From Pseudomonas gessardii (GTDB lineage Bacteria > Pseudomonadota > Gammaproteobacteria > Pseudomonadales > Pseudomonadaceae), in assembly GCF_001983165.1 (NCBI RefSeq), contig NZ_MNPU01000017.1, positions 1 to 64,000 on the forward strand: 64,000 nucleotides of DNA. The letters run 5' to 3'. Of the stretch, positions 44,197 to 53,474 are shown in pieces (position 1 is the stretch's first letter; the number at the start of each line of letters is the position of its first letter). The notes beneath the pieces are model-generated. The model was not told where the DNA came from and made no database searches. It was given only the letters and a program-made list of their open reading frames with translations. The position numbers and the translations under genes were made by a program.

Positions 44197-45534
44197 TTAG
44201 CGCAGAAAATGCAGGGGCAGCCCCTGGCAACTGTCAATGACCTGCCCCTGGTGCCAGGCCACATGGCCTGACACCAGGGTAGTGCTGACGCTATGGCGAA
44301 AGCTGCGCCCGGCAAAGGGTGTCCAGCCGCAGCGGGCGAGGATCGGCTGGCTGCTCACCGGCTTGCCTGCGGGCTCGGGCTTGATCAGTACCAGGTCGGC
44401 CCAGTAGCCCTCGCGTAGATAACCCCGGTCAGGAATGGCGAACAGGTCGGCGACGCGATGACTGGTTTTCGCCACCAGGGTGGTCAGGGGCAACAGGCCG
44501 TCAGCCACCAACTCCAGCAATGCCGGTAGCGCATGTTGCACCAGGGGCAATCCCGCAGGCGCTTCGCGGTACGCCCGTTGTTTTTGCTCCCAGGTATGAG
44601 GCGCATGGTCGGTGCCGATCACATCCAGGCGATCGCTCAGCAGTGCCAGGCGCAGGGCATTGCGGTCGGCGCGGGTCTTGATCGCCGGGTTGCATTTGAT
44701 CTGGTGCCCGAGGCGGGCGTAGTCGCGGTCATCGAACAGCAGGTGATGCACGCACACTTCTGCAGTGATGCGTTTTTCTGCCAGCGGTTTGTCTTCAAAC
44801 AGTGGCAGTTCCCGGGCGCTGGTCAGGTGCAACACATGCAGGCGCGTACCGTGGCGGCGCGCCAATTCCACGGCCAGGGACGAGGAGCGATAGCAGGCTT
44901 CGGCGTCGCGAATCAGTGGGTGGGCGACGGCGGGGATTGCCTCGCCAAACCGGTTTCGCAAACGTTGCTCATTGGCCTGGATGCTCGGCGTGTGTTCGCA
45001 ATGGGCCAGGAGAATGGTCGGCACCTCGGCAAACAGGCGCTCCAGAACCCTTGGATCATCCACCAGCATATTGCCGGTGGAGGCGCCCATGAAGACTTTG
45101 ACCCCGGCGACCTGCCGCGGATCAAGGGCGGCCACGGTGTCGAGGTTGTCGTTGCTGACGCCAAAGTGAAACCCATAATTGGCCACCGAGTGCAGCGCGG
45201 CGCGGCGTTTCTTGTCGGCCAGGGCTTCCAGGGTCAGGGTCGCCGGTTGGGTATTGGGCATGTCCATGAAACTGGTGATGCCACCGGCCACCGCGGCGCG
45301 GGACTCGCTGTAGAAACTGCCTTTATCCGATGCCCCCGGTTCGCGGAAATGCACCTGGTCGTCGATCATGCCCGGCAGCAACCATTGGCCTTGGGCATCG
45401 ATCTCGATCTCGGCCGTTTGCCCCTGGAGACTACTGGCGATGTTTTCGATACGGCCGTTGGCGACCAGCACGTCGGCGTCGAATTCCCGGCCCTCATTCA
45501 CCAGGCGGGCGTTGCGGATCAGCAGGCGGCTCAT
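44197..45534 (-). CDS. pyrC: Dihydroorotase (PyrC2-like) of the Zur regulon
   Basis: 445 residues of the amidohydrolase fold. The metal motif MIDDQVHFREPG is near residue 56, and later ligands occur in VFMGASTGN, LLAHCEHT, LHVLHLTSA and IGTDHAPHTWEQK (Asp). It converts dihydroorotate and carbamoyl-aspartate in pyrimidine synthesis. It is last in an operon after carbonic anhydrase, hisI and folE2, and in pseudomonads this second copy is derepressed when zinc is scarce. Whether it needs less zinc cannot be read from sequence. Confidence 0.87.
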   Translation of the reverse strand: MSRLLIRNARLVNEGREFDADVLVANGRIENIASSLQGQTAEIEIDAQGQWLLPGMIDDQVHFREPGASDKGSFYSESRAAVAGGITSFMDMPNTQPATLTLEALADKKRRAALHSVANYGFHFGVSNDNLDTVAALDPRQVAGVKVFMGASTGNMLVDDPRVLERLFAEVPTILLAHCEHTPSIQANEQRLRNRFGEAIPAVAHPLIRDAEACYRSSSLAVELARRHGTRLHVLHLTSARELPLFEDKPLAEKRITAEVCVHHLLFDDRDYARLGHQIKCNPAIKTRADRNALRLALLSDRLDVIGTDHAPHTWEQKQRAYREAPAGLPLVQHALPALLELVADGLLPLTTLVAKTSHRVADLFAIPDRGYLREGYWADLVLIKPEPAGKPVSSQPILARCGWTPFAGRSFRHSVSTTLVSGHVAWHQGQVIDSCQGLPLHFLR

Positions 45535-45536
45535 GT

Positions 45537-46097
45537 TCAGAACTCGTTTTGCAGGGCTTTGTAGCCGCGCACCAGGTCGACATTGGTGCGCGCCACGTCT
45601 TCGGAAAACTCCGACGCGCTGACGCTGACGGGCGGGAACTGCGACAGGTCGGTATTGGGCCCGATACGGGTGGTGGACGGCACGTAGAAGGCGGCCGGCA
45701 AGTCGCGGCCATCGACCACCGAGTTGTGCCGCACCACGCAGCCATCGCCGACCACGCAGTTGAACAGCACGCTGTTGAAGCCGATAAACACCCGGTCGCC
45801 GACGGTGCAGGGGCCGTGGACAATCGAGCGATGGGCGATGGAGGTGAATTCGCCGATGGTCACCGCCGCCCCGGATTTGGAGTGGATCACCACGCCGTCC
45901 TGAATATTGGAGTTGGCGCCGATGGTGATCGGGTCCATGGCGCCGTCGGCGTTGACTTCGTCGGCGCGGATCACCGCATAGGGGCCGACAAATACGTTCT
46001 CGCCGATGATCACCTTGCCGCAGATGATCGCGGTTTTATCCACGTAGGCCGATTCGGCAATCACCGGCAGATCGCCGGAAGGGTTCTTGCGGATCAT
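45537..46097 (-). CDS. Gamma-class carbonic anhydrase family protein
   Basis: 186 residues from the ATG at 46097, which overlaps hisI by 4 bases. It is a left-handed beta-helix of hexapeptide repeats (VIIGENVFVGPYAVI, IGANSNIQDGVVIH), with candidate metal His in IHSKSG, IAHRSIVHGP and VVRHNS. The gamma class can use iron instead of zinc, which suits a gene induced under zinc limitation to replace zinc-dependent carbonic anhydrases. It is followed by pyrC after 2 bases. Confidence 0.82.
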   Translation of the reverse strand: MIRKNPSGDLPVIAESAYVDKTAIICGKVIIGENVFVGPYAVIRADEVNADGAMDPITIGANSNIQDGVVIHSKSGAAVTIGEFTSIAHRSIVHGPCTVGDRVFIGFNSVLFNCVVGDGCVVRHNSVVDGRDLPAAFYVPSTTRIGPNTDLSQFPPVSVSASEFSEDVARTNVDLVRGYKALQNEF

Positions 46098-46519
46098 GCA
46101 GCAGGTTCCTTGAGGGGCGCGGTGAGGATATGCACTTGGTCGTCTTCGATGGCGTTGTAAAAGCAGGTGGGGCGGCCGGTATGGCAGGCCGGGCCTTGTT
46201 GGTCGACGATCAGCAAGATGGCATCGCCGTCGCAGTCCAGGCGTGCTTCGATCAATTGCTGCCAGTGGCCGGAGCTTTCGCCTTTGCGCCACAACTGCTG
46301 GCGTGAGCGTGACCAGTAGCAAACCTGGCCGCTGGTGAGGGTTTCGTCGAGGGCCCGGCGGTTCATCCAGGCCAGCATCAACACCTCGCCGCTGCCGTGT
46401 TGCTGGGCAATGGCGGCGATCAGTCCGTCACGGTTCCACGGCAAGGCCTCCAGCACCGGGGCCAGGGGAAAGCGGCTGCCCACGGCGGCGGCTTCCAGGT
46501 CGAGCATTGTCAGCTTCAT
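46094..46519 (-). CDS. hisI: Phosphoribosyl-AMP cyclohydrolase, second copy (HisI2-like)
   Basis: 141 residues from the ATG at 46519, overlapping folE2 by 4 bases. HisI motifs are visible: MLAWMNRRALDETL, VCYWSRSRQQLWRKGE, DCDGDAILLIVDQ and GPACHTGRPTCFY, including the Cys that bind zinc. It opens the PR-AMP ring in histidine synthesis. Its place in a zinc-repressed operon, away from his genes, marks it as the auxiliary copy used when zinc is scarce. Confidence 0.86.
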   Translation of the reverse strand: MKLTMLDLEAAAVGSRFPLAPVLEALPWNRDGLIAAIAQQHGSGEVLMLAWMNRRALDETLTSGQVCYWSRSRQQLWRKGESSGHWQQLIEARLDCDGDAILLIVDQQGPACHTGRPTCFYNAIEDDQVHILTAPLKEPAA

Positions 46520-47421
46520 GGTGTGCCCAAGGCCGCCCTCGTCCAACGGCTTTCGGCCACCGCGTCATGGGCGTGCAGGCTTTCGGCGTGGATGACCTTC
46601 AGGTGAAAGGCTTGCACCGTATCCAAACGTTTTAGCGCCAGATTCAGACGGCGAGCGGCGTCCTCGCAGAACATCAGGTTCTGGCCATTGGCCAAGGCGA
46701 AGGCTTGTTCATCGGCGCGTTTTACGGCGGTCTGTACGGCGGTGCCGAGGGCTGCTTCAGCCTGGTCAATCACGTCAGTCAGGGGCAAGGCTTGAACGCC
46801 GGGTTGCAGATGGACCTGCAACAGCGCACTGCTGCGTTGGCTGTGGGGGGTGGCGACGATGCCGTTGGGGCTGCCCAGCCAGGCCAATACCTCTTCGTGT
46901 TGCAATGAGGTGTTGGCGAAATCATCGACAAATTGCTGTTGAATCAACTGCCTGGCGAGGGCGGCTGAGCACGGACAGGTTGAGGAGTAGCTCACGTCAA
47001 TTTTTAGTTCCACGTGGAACATCTGTTTTTCCAGACGCGCTTCGATGGTCACTGGGTAGGTCTTCCAGCCTGATAGCGGGCTGACCAATGCCGGGCGTTT
47101 AAGCAGCAAGTCGCTATGAATCCGCAGGTAGGCGCTGCTCGATAACCCTTCGTGGCTATCGAGGAATTGCTGCAACACCTGGCGCAACAGCGCCGGCCGC
47201 AGGTCTTGTTGCTCAAGCATTGCCAGCGCCAGGTACAGGCGCGACATATGAATGCCGCGCGCCGCGCCGTCATCCAGGCTCACGCCCGCATCGGCCTTGG
47301 CGCTCAAGCGTTGGCCGTCGATCAGGATAGGAAGGGCAATGCCGCACATGCCCACCCAGTCGAGAGGCAAGGCTTGGCGAGAAGCCTGCGCGGCGATATC
47401 CGGCAGAGTCAGCGCATTCAT
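46516..47421 (-). CDS. folE2: GTP cyclohydrolase FolE2 (type IB)
   Basis: 301 residues. The type IB signature is seen in WVGMCGIALPILI near the start, SYSSTCPCSAALARQLI with the conserved Cys, VHLQPG, and LMFCEDAARRLNL. FolE2 makes dihydroneopterin triphosphate from GTP but can use metals other than zinc, so it replaces the zinc enzyme FolE1 under zinc shortage. The start codon is 32 bases from the Zur palindrome at 47453-47467, and it is the first gene of folE2 / hisI / carbonic anhydrase / pyrC. Confidence 0.93.
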   Translation of the reverse strand: MNALTLPDIAAQASRQALPLDWVGMCGIALPILIDGQRLSAKADAGVSLDDGAARGIHMSRLYLALAMLEQQDLRPALLRQVLQQFLDSHEGLSSSAYLRIHSDLLLKRPALVSPLSGWKTYPVTIEARLEKQMFHVELKIDVSYSSTCPCSAALARQLIQQQFVDDFANTSLQHEEVLAWLGSPNGIVATPHSQRSSALLQVHLQPGVQALPLTDVIDQAEAALGTAVQTAVKRADEQAFALANGQNLMFCEDAARRLNLALKRLDTVQAFHLKVIHAESLHAHDAVAESRWTRAALGTP

Positions 47422-47452
47422 GAGCAGGTCCGTCGTTGAAAATAATCCGACA

Positions 47453-47467
47453 TGTTATATTATAACA
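47453..47467. promoter_or_regulatory. Zur box upstream of folE2
   Basis: TGTTATATTATAACA is a perfect palindrome with a one-base centre, matching the Zur operator type of proteobacteria (GTTATA-n-TATAAC). It sits 32-46 bases before folE2 and is identical in both half-sites to the box at 47948-47962. Confidence 0.85.
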
Positions 47468-47499
47468 ATTGAATCGACGATTATTTTTCTACGACAGGC

Positions 47500-47868
47500 C
47501 TAGCACCCACTGATCCGGCTGCAGGTGAACTTGGCGCTGGAACCCCCCGAACTGGAAAACCGGTTGATCGTGGTCCAGCCCACACGCCGTGTGTAGCCGA
47601 CCCACGCCTCACCGTCGGAGGCCAGCCCGGTAAAGAACGTCAATTGGCCATAGCGGCTATTAGTCTGCGCCCAGTAGCGCTTGCCGATCACCTCGAACCC
47701 GCGCAAATACGTGGTGTTGCCTGCGGTCGCGACACTGTAGGCATTGCCCTGGGCATCGACGCAGGCCAACAGGGTGGCACTGCGGGTGCAGGTGGCCAGC
47801 GGGCCGGGCACTTGGGCGCCGGCCTGGGTCGCCGCCAGCAGCAACACGCTGCATAACAGGTATCTCAT
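47500..47868 (-). CDS. Secreted hypothetical protein of the Zur region
   Basis: 122 residues from the ATG at 47868, the start of the signal peptide (RYLLCSVLLLAATQAG-AQ). The mature part has four Cys (LATCTRSATLLACV and a final FTCSRISGC) that could form disulfides, and aromatic-rich strands (GKRYWAQTNSRYGQL). It is not a recognised family. It is divergent from dksA2 across a Zur palindrome, so zinc-dependent control is likely. It precedes the folE2 Zur box on the same strand, so it is not simply part of that operon. Confidence 0.68.
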   Translation of the reverse strand: MRYLLCSVLLLAATQAGAQVPGPLATCTRSATLLACVDAQGNAYSVATAGNTTYLRGFEVIGKRYWAQTNSRYGQLTFFTGLASDGEAWVGYTRRVGWTTINRFSSSGGSSAKFTCSRISGC

Positions 47869-47947
47869 CGCGGTTCTCGGGGCATGGAGGGGCTCAAGGA
47901 TTGCGCCCTTCGTCGTGACGGGCAAGAGGGGATTGGCTTATTTGTAT

Positions 47948-47962
47948 TGTTATACTATAACA
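47948..47962. promoter_or_regulatory. Zur box between the secreted protein gene and dksA2
   Basis: TGTTATACTATAACA is a perfect palindrome with the same arms as the folE2 box. It is 33 bases before the dksA2 start codon and 80 bases before the divergent start at 47868, so one operator could govern both directions. Confidence 0.85.
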
Positions 47963-47994
47963 TAAAAGCACAGCCTGACCCGTGAACCGTCCCG

Positions 47995-48399
47995 ATGACT
48001 GAACAAGACCTGCTTGCCCAACCGCCTGCGGATTACATGAATGAGGCCCAGCAAGCCTTTTTCCGCGAGCGGCTATTGGACCAGCGCGATGACCTGCAAG
48101 CGCGCATCGAAGCCGAATTTATCGTGCTGCGCGAGCAAGAGCCCAACAGCGACCTCGCCGATATCGGCAGTGCCGAAGAACAGCGCCAGTGGCAATTGCG
48201 CCTGCTGGAGCGGGAAAAGAAGCTGCTGGACAAGATCGACGAAGCCCTTGAGCTCCTGGCGCGTGGTGAATACGGCTGGTGCCGCGAGACGGGCGAGCCG
48301 ATTGGCCTCCAGCGTCTGTTGCTGCGGCCCACCGCCACCCTGTGTATCGAAGCCAAAGAACGTGAAGAGCTGCGCGAACGCCATCAACGGGCGATTTGA
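47995..48399 (+). CDS. dksA2: DksA2, zinc-independent RNA polymerase-binding regulator
   Basis: 134 residues. The coiled-coil region and the DksA acidic tip ([18 protein letters not shown]) are present. The C-terminal globular domain shows [19 protein letters not shown] and TATLCIEAK: the four-Cys zinc finger of DksA is reduced to two Cys, as in P. aeruginosa DksA2. It replaces DksA in the stringent response when zinc is low. It is the first gene of a plus-strand operon with zigA, DUF1826 and cobW-type genes. Confidence 0.92.
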   Translation: MTEQDLLAQPPADYMNEAQQAFFRERLLDQRDDLQARIEAEFIVLREQEPNSDLADIGSAEEQRQWQLRLLEREKKLLDKIDEALELLARGEYGWCRETGEPIGLQRLLLRPTATLCIEAKEREELRERHQRAI

Positions 48400-48425
48400 C
48401 CGGCCACCCTGATGAGGAACACCCG

Positions 48426-49634
48426 ATGACCGACCGTCTACCCGTTACCGTGCTCTCCGGCTTTCTCGGCGCCGGTAAAAGCACGCTGCTCAATTACGTC
48501 CTGCGCAACCGCGAAAATCTGCGGGTGGCGGTGATCGTCAACGATATGAGCGAAATCAACATTGATGGCGCCGCAGTCCAGCGCGACGTCAGCCTCAATC
48601 GCGCCGAAGAAAAACTGGTGGAGATGAGCAACGGCTGCATCTGCTGCACCTTGCGCGAAGACTTGCTGGTCGAGGTAGGAAAGCTCGCCAGGGAGGGTCG
48701 GTTCGATTACCTGCTGATCGAATCCACCGGCATTTCCGAGCCGCTGCCGGTGGCGGAAACCTTCACCTTTCGCGATGAAAACGGCCAGAGCCTGGCGGAT
48801 ATTGCGCGGCTCGACACCATGGTCACCGTGGTCGACGGCATGAACTTCCTGCTCGATTACCAGGCGGCCGAAAGCCTGGCGTCCCGCGGCGAAACGTTGG
48901 GTGAGGACGATGAACGCTCCATCACCGACCTGCTGATTGAACAGATCGAGTTCGCCGACGTCATTCTGATCAGCAAGATCGACCTGATCAGCCGCCACGA
49001 ACGTGAAGAACTGGTGGCCATCCTGGAGCGCCTGAATGCCCAGGCGCGCATTATCCCCATGGTGATGGGCGAGGTGCCGCTGGCCGAGATCCTCAATACC
49101 GGGCGTTTTGATTTTGAGCGCGCGGCCCAGGCGCCGGGCTGGTTGCAGGAGCTGCGCGGCGAACATGTGCCGGAAACCGAGGAATATGGCATCGCCTCCA
49201 CGGCTTATCGGGCGCGCCGGCCATTCCATCCCCAGCGCTTTTTCGACTTTATCGACCGCCCGTGGAGCAATGGCAAGCTGCTGCGCTCCAAGGGGTTTTT
49301 TTGGCTGGCCAGCAAGCACCGCGACGCTGGCAGTTGGTCCCAGGCCGGTGGCCTGATGCGCCATGGTTTTGCCGGTCGCTGGTGGCGCTTTGTGCCGAAA
49401 AGCCAATGGCCCGAGGACCAGGAAAGCGTCGCGGCAATCATGGGTAACTGGCAACTGAGCACCGGCGATTGCCGCCAGGAACTGGTGTTTATCGGGCAGA
49501 ACATCGATTTTGTGCAGATGCGTATGGAACTGGACGCGTGTCTGCTGACGGATGAAGAAATGGCCCTGGGCGCCGAAGGTTGGGGCCTGCTGGCCGATCC
49601 TTTTGGCCCTTGGTACGAGGAGGCAGCCGCCTGA
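48426..49634 (+). CDS. zigA: Zinc metallochaperone GTPase ZigA (COG0523)
   Basis: 402 residues from the ATG at 48426. GTPase motifs: the P-loop [11 protein letters not shown] near residue 10, the metal-binding [11 protein letters not shown] near 65 with the CxCC core, and the [10 protein letters not shown] segment. It belongs to the CobW/ZigA family that distributes zinc under starvation. It lies 26 bases after dksA2 and shares one base with the DUF1826 gene. Confidence 0.9.
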   Translation: MTDRLPVTVLSGFLGAGKSTLLNYVLRNRENLRVAVIVNDMSEINIDGAAVQRDVSLNRAEEKLVEMSNGCICCTLREDLLVEVGKLAREGRFDYLLIESTGISEPLPVAETFTFRDENGQSLADIARLDTMVTVVDGMNFLLDYQAAESLASRGETLGEDDERSITDLLIEQIEFADVILISKIDLISRHEREELVAILERLNAQARIIPMVMGEVPLAEILNTGRFDFERAAQAPGWLQELRGEHVPETEEYGIASTAYRARRPFHPQRFFDFIDRPWSNGKLLRSKGFFWLASKHRDAGSWSQAGGLMRHGFAGRWWRFVPKSQWPEDQESVAAIMGNWQLSTGDCRQELVFIGQNIDFVQMRMELDACLLTDEEMALGAEGWGLLADPFGPWYEEAAA

Positions 49635-50278
49635 TGCTGGCACCTGTGATTCAACTGCGCCCGGTGATTCGCCAGACCCGTGGGGAAACCCCGTTGGCCC
49701 TCGCCGACATCCTGGATAACGGCGTCAACCTGGCGCTGTGGCAGCGCCAGTTGCCGCTGCACATCGCCGAGTTTGGCGCGTTGCTGGTCTCGCTGGACGA
49801 GCCGCTCGCCGAGTCGCTGGTGGTGGAGTTGGACAGCGAAGACGCCGAACCCAACTTGCAGGGGCTGGCCGCAGGCTGTCGTGACCTTGAGGGCTACGAA
49901 GGCTTTATCGCTGATGTTGCCTGGCTGATCAGCGCTTTTGCCTGCCTGTTGGGCGCCAAGCGTATTGGCGTGCGGCTGAGGCTGCTGGACAAGGCCATGT
50001 GCCCGCGCTTTCACGTCGATCACGTGCCCGTGCGTTTGATCACCACCTATGCTGGCATCGGCAGCCAATGGCTGCGCGAAGGGGTGATGGACCGGCGCCA
50101 GTTGAGCCAGGCAGACGCGGAACCCCGCGAGCGTATCGAGCAGATCCACTGTGGCGAAGTCGCCCTGCTCAAGGGCGAAAAGTGGCGCGGCAATGAAGGC
50201 TATGGCTTGATTCACCGCTCGCCGACGCTGGCCGCCAACGAGCGACGGCTGATTCTGACGCTGGATTGGCTGGCATAA
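49634..50278 (+). CDS. DUF1826 protein
   Basis: 214 residues from the ATG at 49634, sharing one base with the zigA stop. No signal peptide is visible. Typical DUF1826 segments include MCPRFHVDHVPVRLITTYAG and GEVALLKGEKWRGNEGYGLI, with a conserved His-rich CPRFHVDH that may bind metal. The family sits in Zur regulons next to zinc chaperones. The function is not established; a role in zinc-starvation adaptation is inferred from context. Confidence 0.82.
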   Translation: MLAPVIQLRPVIRQTRGETPLALADILDNGVNLALWQRQLPLHIAEFGALLVSLDEPLAESLVVELDSEDAEPNLQGLAAGCRDLEGYEGFIADVAWLISAFACLLGAKRIGVRLRLLDKAMCPRFHVDHVPVRLITTYAGIGSQWLREGVMDRRQLSQADAEPRERIEQIHCGEVALLKGEKWRGNEGYGLIHRSPTLAANERRLILTLDWLA

Positions 50279-50314
50279 CCGGGTAGGATCAAGCGTCTCT
50301 ACACGGCCTGAATA

Positions 50315-51286
50315 ATGTCCACGATGCTGCAGAATATTCCCACGCATGTGATTGCCGGCCCATTGGGGGCCGGCAAGACCAGTTTGATCAAACACCTGTT
50401 CACCCAGCGTCCGGCCAACGAGCGCTGGGCCGTGTTGATCAATGAGTTCGGGCAGATCGGCCTGGATGCCGCGCTGCTGACCCTGGATGACGACGGCATT
50501 GCCCTTGGCGAAGTGGCCGGTGGCTGTTTGTGTTGTGTGAACGGTGCGCCGTTCCAGGTAGGGCTGGGCCGCCTACTGCGTAAGGCCAAGCCGGACCGGC
50601 TGTTTATCGAGCCCTCTGGGTTGGGGCACCCGGCGCAATTGCTTGCGCAGTTGCGCCAGGCGCCCTGGCAAACCGTGCTTGCCGTCCAGCCTTGTGTGCT
50701 GGTACTCGACGCCCAGGCACTGGCGGCGGGCAGACCGTTGCCCGACGCGCAACGCGAGGCATTGGCCAGCGCCGGGTTGCTGGTGCTGAACAAGGAAGAA
50801 GGGCTGGACCCCGCGCAACGAACCGCGATCGAAAGGGCACTGCCGGCCTGCGAGGTTTACTGGGCGCGGCAGGCGCAGTTGCCATTGGCTCGGCTACCGG
50901 GGTTTGGTGCACAGGCCGGGGCGGCTGTGGATAACTTTCAAGTGCCCAAGGGAGTGGCGCAAATCCCGGCAATCTGGAGCGATCCGTGTGTGCCGATTTG
51001 CCTGCATCAGGCCCAGGAGGGGGGCTGGAGCATCGGTTGGCGCTGGCACCCGAGCCAGCAGTTCGCCCCCACGCTGCTGCGGCAATGCTTGCAGGGCCTG
51101 GACTGGCGTCGTGCCAAATTGGTTATCCACAGCGCCGCGGGTTGGGTCTCGGCCAACGCTGTGGATAACACCACGCTCACCTGGCAGCCCAGCGAATGGC
51201 GCCGGGACTCGCGCATCGAGCTGATCTTTCGCGAAGAGCAGGACGTGACAGCACTGCAAAAAGCCCTGGCCGCTTGCCGTCAGTGA
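50315..51286 (+). CDS. CobW-type GTPase, second COG0523 protein
   Basis: 323 residues. The P-loop GPLGAGKTSLIKHLF is at the N-terminus, GGCLCCVNGAPFQVG carries the CxCC metal-binding motif, and FIEPSGLGHPAQLL follows. It is shorter than ZigA and distinct in sequence, so it is a second chaperone rather than a copy. It starts 36 bases after the DUF1826 gene and overlaps the convergent DUF3301 gene by 7 bases. Confidence 0.87.
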   Translation: MSTMLQNIPTHVIAGPLGAGKTSLIKHLFTQRPANERWAVLINEFGQIGLDAALLTLDDDGIALGEVAGGCLCCVNGAPFQVGLGRLLRKAKPDRLFIEPSGLGHPAQLLAQLRQAPWQTVLAVQPCVLVLDAQALAAGRPLPDAQREALASAGLLVLNKEEGLDPAQRTAIERALPACEVYWARQAQLPLARLPGFGAQAGAAVDNFQVPKGVAQIPAIWSDPCVPICLHQAQEGGWSIGWRWHPSQQFAPTLLRQCLQGLDWRRAKLVIHSAAGWVSANAVDNTTLTWQPSEWRRDSRIELIFREEQDVTALQKALAACRQ

Positions 51287-51672
51287 CGGCCCTTGCCGTG
51301 CTCCTGGCGCCACTGGCTCAGTTCAATCACTTCGGCGCTGGGCTGTGGTGTCTTTATTTCAAACGGGTAGGGCGCCAGTTCGATCTGCGCACTGTGGGCC
51401 CCAAACTGGGTGATGGTGCCGGGATGACGGGCTTCGCCGGTCACGGTGAATTCAAAGTTGTAGACCCGCGCCAAACGCCGTCGGCCGCTGGCGTCCTTGA
51501 CGAAACCGATGCGTTTCAAGGCCACGGCACCATCGAGCAGTTCGATGTCGAGCTTGGCGCAATGCTGTTTGACCCTCTCCAGCGCGCGCTCGCGCAAGCC
51601 GTGGTTGTGCCACACCCAGGCGGCAGCCGCCGCCAGCAGCATCAGCACAAAGATATTTCCCAGGGTCAGCAT
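51280..51672 (-). CDS. DUF3301 protein
   Basis: 130 residues with one N-terminal membrane segment (LGNIFVLMLLAAAAAWVWH) followed by the DUF3301 domain (NHGLRERALERVKQHCAKLD, then VALKRIGFVKDASGRR). It is likely membrane-anchored with a soluble domain of unknown role. It is convergent with the CobW-type gene and divergent from pdxY. Confidence 0.8.
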   Translation of the reverse strand: MLTLGNIFVLMLLAAAAAWVWHNHGLRERALERVKQHCAKLDIELLDGAVALKRIGFVKDASGRRRLARVYNFEFTVTGEARHPGTITQFGAHSAQIELAPYPFEIKTPQPSAEVIELSQWRQEHGKGRH

Positions 51673-51788
51673 GCGATTTGCTCCAACAAAGTAAGGCCAG
51701 CTTAACTGTGTCTCCGGTCTGTCGTACAGGCTGCTTTTAGTCGCATACTGCGCGGCCAGAATTTAACGGTTTTACGGAAGTTTCCTGC

Positions 51789-52661
51789 ATGAAACGTACT
51801 CCTCATCTGCTTGCGATCCAGTCCCATGTGGTCTTCGGCCATGCCGGCAACAGCGCCGCCGTGTTTCCCATGCAGCGGGTGGGGGTGAATGTCTGGCCGC
51901 TCAACACTGTGCAGTTCTCCAACCATACCCAGTATGGCCAGTGGGCGGGAGAAGTGTTGGCGCCGCAGCAAATTCCTGCGCTGGTGGAGGGGATTGCGGC
52001 GATTGGCGAGCTGGGCAACTGCGATGCAGTGCTGTCCGGCTACTTGGGCAGCGCCGCCCAGGGCCGGGCGATCCTGAGCGGTGTGGCACGGATCAAGGCG
52101 ATCAACCCCAAGGCCCTGTACCTGTGCGACCCGGTAATGGGCCACCCGGAAAAAGGCTGCATCGTGCCCCAGGAAGTCAGTGATTTTTTGCTGGACGAAG
52201 CGCTGGCCATGGCTGACTTCTTGTGCCCCAACCAATTGGAGCTGGACAGTTTTTGCGGGCGTAAACCGCAGTCGCTGTTCGATTGCCTGGGCATGGCGCG
52301 GGCCCTGCTGGCCCGTGGACCGAAAGCGGTGCTGGTCAAGCACTTGGATTATCCAGGCAAGCTGGCAGAGGGTTTCGAGATGCTGCTGGTGACGGCTGAA
52401 GGCAGTTGGCACCTGCGTCGGCCATTGCTGGCCTTTGCGCGCCAGCCGGTGGGGGTCGGCGACCTGACGTCGGGCCTGTTCCTGGCGCGGGTGTTGCTGG
52501 GCGACAGCCTGCTGGCGGCCTTCGAGTTCACCGCCGCAGCCGTGCACGAAGTACTGCTGGAAACCCAGGCGTGCGCCAGCTACGAGTTGGAATTGGTGCG
52601 GGCCCAGGACCGCATCGCCCATCCGCGTGTGCGCTTTGAAGCCACGCCGATCAGCCTCTAA
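51789..52661 (+). CDS. pdxY: Pyridoxal kinase PdxY
   Basis: 290 residues of the ribokinase-like fold. Family markers: [20 protein letters not shown] at the start, [18 protein letters not shown] near residue 113, [10 protein letters not shown], and the catalytic-anion-hole region [19 protein letters not shown]. It phosphorylates pyridoxal to pyridoxal 5'-phosphate. It is a single gene, convergent with the thioesterase gene. Confidence 0.93.
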   Translation: MKRTPHLLAIQSHVVFGHAGNSAAVFPMQRVGVNVWPLNTVQFSNHTQYGQWAGEVLAPQQIPALVEGIAAIGELGNCDAVLSGYLGSAAQGRAILSGVARIKAINPKALYLCDPVMGHPEKGCIVPQEVSDFLLDEALAMADFLCPNQLELDSFCGRKPQSLFDCLGMARALLARGPKAVLVKHLDYPGKLAEGFEMLLVTAEGSWHLRRPLLAFARQPVGVGDLTSGLFLARVLLGDSLLAAFEFTAAAVHEVLLETQACASYELELVRAQDRIAHPRVRFEATPISL

Positions 52662-52696
52662 CACCACCAGCCCAATGTGGGGTCCACAGCCTGGGA

Positions 52697-53182
52697 TCAG
52701 AGAGTGTCAGCCTTGATCTCCTGGTAGCGCTTCTCCAGCTCCTGGCGAACCTGCCGGCGCTGTTTGGCCTGGATAAACCGGCGCTTGTCTTCACTGCTCT
52801 GTGGCTGCAACGTGGGCACGGCGGTCGGTTTGCGGTCGTCGTCGACGGCGACCATGGTGAAGAAGCAACTGTTGGTATGGCGTACCGAACGCTCGCGGAT
52901 GTTCTCGGTGACGACCTTGACCCCCACTTCCATCGACGTATTGCCGGTGTAGTTGACCGAAGCCAGGAATGTCACGAGCTCGCCCACATGGATCGGCTCG
53001 CGAAAAGTCACCTGGTCCACCGACAGTGTGACTACGTAGCGGCCGGCATAACGGCTGGCGCAGGCGTAGGCCACTTCGTCGAGGTATTTGAGCAGGGTGC
53101 CACCGTGGACATTGCCTGAAAAATTGGCCATATCAGGGGTCATCAATACCGTCATCGACAGCTGGGCGTTTCCGGGTTCCAT
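52697..53182 (-). CDS. Acyl-CoA thioesterase (hotdog fold)
   Basis: 161 residues with a hotdog domain: MANFSGNVHGGTLLKYLDEV at about 18-37, including the catalytic Asp/Glu area, and VDQVTFREPIHVGELV. It matches the YciA/acyl-CoA hydrolase group. The C-terminal tail is charged and helical (RRFIQAKQRRQVRQELEKRY). It is convergent with pdxY and divergent from the antiporter gene. Confidence 0.88.
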   Translation of the reverse strand: MEPGNAQLSMTVLMTPDMANFSGNVHGGTLLKYLDEVAYACASRYAGRYVVTLSVDQVTFREPIHVGELVTFLASVNYTGNTSMEVGVKVVTENIRERSVRHTNSCFFTMVAVDDDRKPTAVPTLQPQSSEDKRRFIQAKQRRQVRQELEKRYQEIKADTL

Positions 53183-53474
53183 AGCACACTCACGGTTGTA
53201 GGCATTGGTTGGGGGGCACCTCTGCGGATGCTGGAATCATTACAGCGCCATCCCTTACGGGACGCCGGGGCGGGGCTTGCCGTCACGCCCGGGTCGATCT
53301 GTTTCCATATATTGCACCGGCTTTCTGCCGCAAGTCGCGGTGTTACCCTTGAAAAGCTCATTTCAAGGGCATTTCTTACGAATAACACAGACTTTTCCTT
53401 CCGCACATTGCGCGCCGTTGTGGCGGCTGCGTGGAACCTGGGAACGTGCCAGTACCCTCAAGGAGCCCCTCGCC

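Noticed and set aside
47995..48399. Classic zinc-finger DksA
   Set aside because: Only two of the four zinc Cys are present (CRET and TLC), so it is the zinc-independent DksA2 type.
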